Shown here one piece after another: positions 63,039-64,000 of a DNA stretch of 64,000 bases. This stretch comes from an uncultured Pelagibacteraceae bacterium (GTDB lineage: Bacteria > Pseudomonadota > Alphaproteobacteria > Pelagibacterales > Pelagibacteraceae), in contig CACJOS010000005.1 in NCBI GenBank assembly GCA_902595115.1, positions 1-64,000 of the forward strand, written 5' to 3'. The position numbers and the translations under genes were made by a program. The stretch's first letter is position 1. Each line of letters opens with the position of its first letter. The notes under the pieces are model-generated. The model did no database searches and was not told the origin of the DNA. It saw nothing but the letters and a program-made list of their open reading frames with translations.

Positions 63039-64000
63039 CTATTTTGTTTGAATTCCTGGCCAAGGTTCTGGCTTAGTTGGTATATTTTCTACTAAGCCCC
63101 TAACTATCTCATTTTTTTTATCGTACATTGGTAGACTGCAAATTTCACCTTTATAAATTTTTCCATCTGAACACTTCACATCTATTACTGAGCTAGGTCC
63201 AAATTGATCATTATTTAAATGTATAATTGCAACTCCACAAACTTGAAATGGCGACCATGTGCTTGATGTAACTCTTCCAATTACTTTGTTATTAGAAAAA
63301 ATATTTTCACCTTTTAGAGCCACACTTTCTTTAACTCTAAGGCCCCATGTTCTACATTTTTTTTCAAGACTCGATAAAGCTTTTTTTCCAATAAAATCTT
63401 TTTTATCTAAATCAACAAATTTACCAAGTCCAACAGAAAAAGGATTTGTATTCTTGTCAAAGTCTTGTCCTGCTGAAAGAAGACCTGCCTCTATTCTTCT
63501 TCCTCTAAAAGATGGTGTAGCTGTTAAAATCATGCCCATCTTTTTTCCTTCAGATAGAATTAAATCACCAATTTTCTCAGCGTTATTTTCAGGTCTAAAG
63601 TAAATCTCCCATCCAAGTTCGTTTGTAAATCCAGTCCTGCTTATTATAATCTTTTCACTGAATATTGTTACTTCTTTGCAATCAAAATAGTTCCATTTTT
63701 CTGCAATGTCTTCTTTTATTAATTTTGATAACAACTCCATTGATTTGGGACCTTGTATTTGACTTATCCAAACATTTGGATCAGATATTTTTACATTGTA
63801 ACCTTCGGCATTCGCTTTGTACCATGAAAAAAGATCTCCATCAGCTTGAGCAAACCAAAATTTATCCTCTTCTAATCTTAATAATATTCCATCAGTTATC
63901 ATTCCACCATCATGGTAACAAGCAAACTGATAAGAACATCTACCAACTTTCATTTTTGAAATATTTCTAGGGAAAATTTTTTCTAAAAATTTCAAAGAGT
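63039..64000 (-). CDS. Second DmdA/GcvT-like methyltransferase (5' end outside window)
   Basis: The frame stays open to the window edge, so the start lies beyond 64000; at least 320 residues are visible. It aligns segment by segment with the DmdA-like protein at 57930: FPRNISKMKVGRC (versus TPRPLKKMQTGKC), FWFAQADGDLFSWYKA, ISQIQGPKS, SRTGFTNELGWEIYF, GRRIEAGLLSAGQDF. Substrate contacts differ, so it probably demethylates a related but different compound. It is the most upstream gene of this minus-strand unit that can be seen. Confidence 0.78.
   Translation of the reverse strand, partial: SLKFLEKIFPRNISKMKVGRCSYQFACYHDGGMITDGILLRLEEDKFWFAQADGDLFSWYKANAEGYNVKISDPNVWISQIQGPKSMELLSKLIKEDIAEKWNYFDCKEVTIFSEKIIISRTGFTNELGWEIYFRPENNAEKIGDLILSEGKKMGMILTATPSFRGRRIEAGLLSAGQDFDKNTNPFSVGLGKFVDLDKKDFIGKKALSSLEKKCRTWGLRVKESVALKGENIFSNNKVIGRVTSSTWSPFQVCGVAIIHLNNDQFGPSSVIDVKCSDGKIYKGEICSLPMYDKKNEIVRGLVENIPTKPEPWPGIQTK

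Overview
The window is very AT-rich, densely packed bacterial DNA with short intergenic gaps, many overlapping start and stop codons, and a gene complement that fits a streamlined marine alphaproteobacterium of the SAR11/Pelagibacterales type (inference from base composition, HAAT and Pot-type ABC transporters, DmdA-like demethylases and compact operons; no rRNA or tRNA is present to confirm it).

Layout. 1-6297: the 3' end of leuA, then the rod-shape operon mreB-mreC-mreD-mrdA-rodA. 6359-8863: D-amino-acid-dehydrogenase-like flavoprotein, EamA transporter, msrB. 8903-10518: an intimin/invasin-type (inverse autotransporter) beta-barrel without a passenger, overlapping a gene for an exported partner. 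10536-11995: a small membrane protein and an SGNH-hydrolase-like protein. 12118-34882: a type IV pilus (T4P) locus: pilT, four minor prepilins, an unknown exported protein, pilY1, prepilin peptidase, then a GAF-PP2C phosphatase, a 550-bp gap with an array of 11-bp repeats, a pilM-pilN fusion, pilO, pilP, a lipoprotein secretin, pilB, pilC, a divergent anti-sigma-kinase/two-STAS cassette, and two pilin genes. 35011-40372: a TPR/outer-membrane barrel protein, a FecR-domain protein with a huge polylysine tail, a CHASE2-PP2C phosphatase and a small lipoprotein. 40374-40959: glutaredoxin and a DUF2805-like protein. 41151-48252: proC-like reductase, a complete LIV/HAAT ABC transporter, a 22-codon micro-ORF, an MFS transporter and the LIV binding protein. 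48383-56786: acetoacetyl-CoA synthetase, an Asp/Glu racemase-family protein and an ectoine-hydrolase-like M24 protein, then a PotABCD-type transporter. 56787-64000 (minus strand): a catabolic operon with a DmdA/GcvT-like protein at each end, a peptidase-E-like protein, an FMN alpha-hydroxyacid oxidase, a ThDP enzyme, a transthyretin-like protein and a thiolase.

How it fits together. The T4P genes include both extension (PilB) and retraction (PilT) motors, an alignment complex, secretin, prepilin peptidase, a PilVWX/PilY1 tip set and two pilins. Interleaved with them is a partner-switching signalling set (two PP2C phosphatases with different sensor domains, two STAS proteins and one HATPase kinase) without any sigma factor in view, which suggests control of pili or surface structures. 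The strongest unusual signals are the 21-bp-phased 11-mer array in front of the pilMN fusion, whose product carries an N-terminal domain resembling integrase arm-binding domains; a second pilin whose prepilin-cleavage site is encoded inside a terminator-like hairpin; the barrel/partner pair; and the DmdA-flanked catabolic operon.
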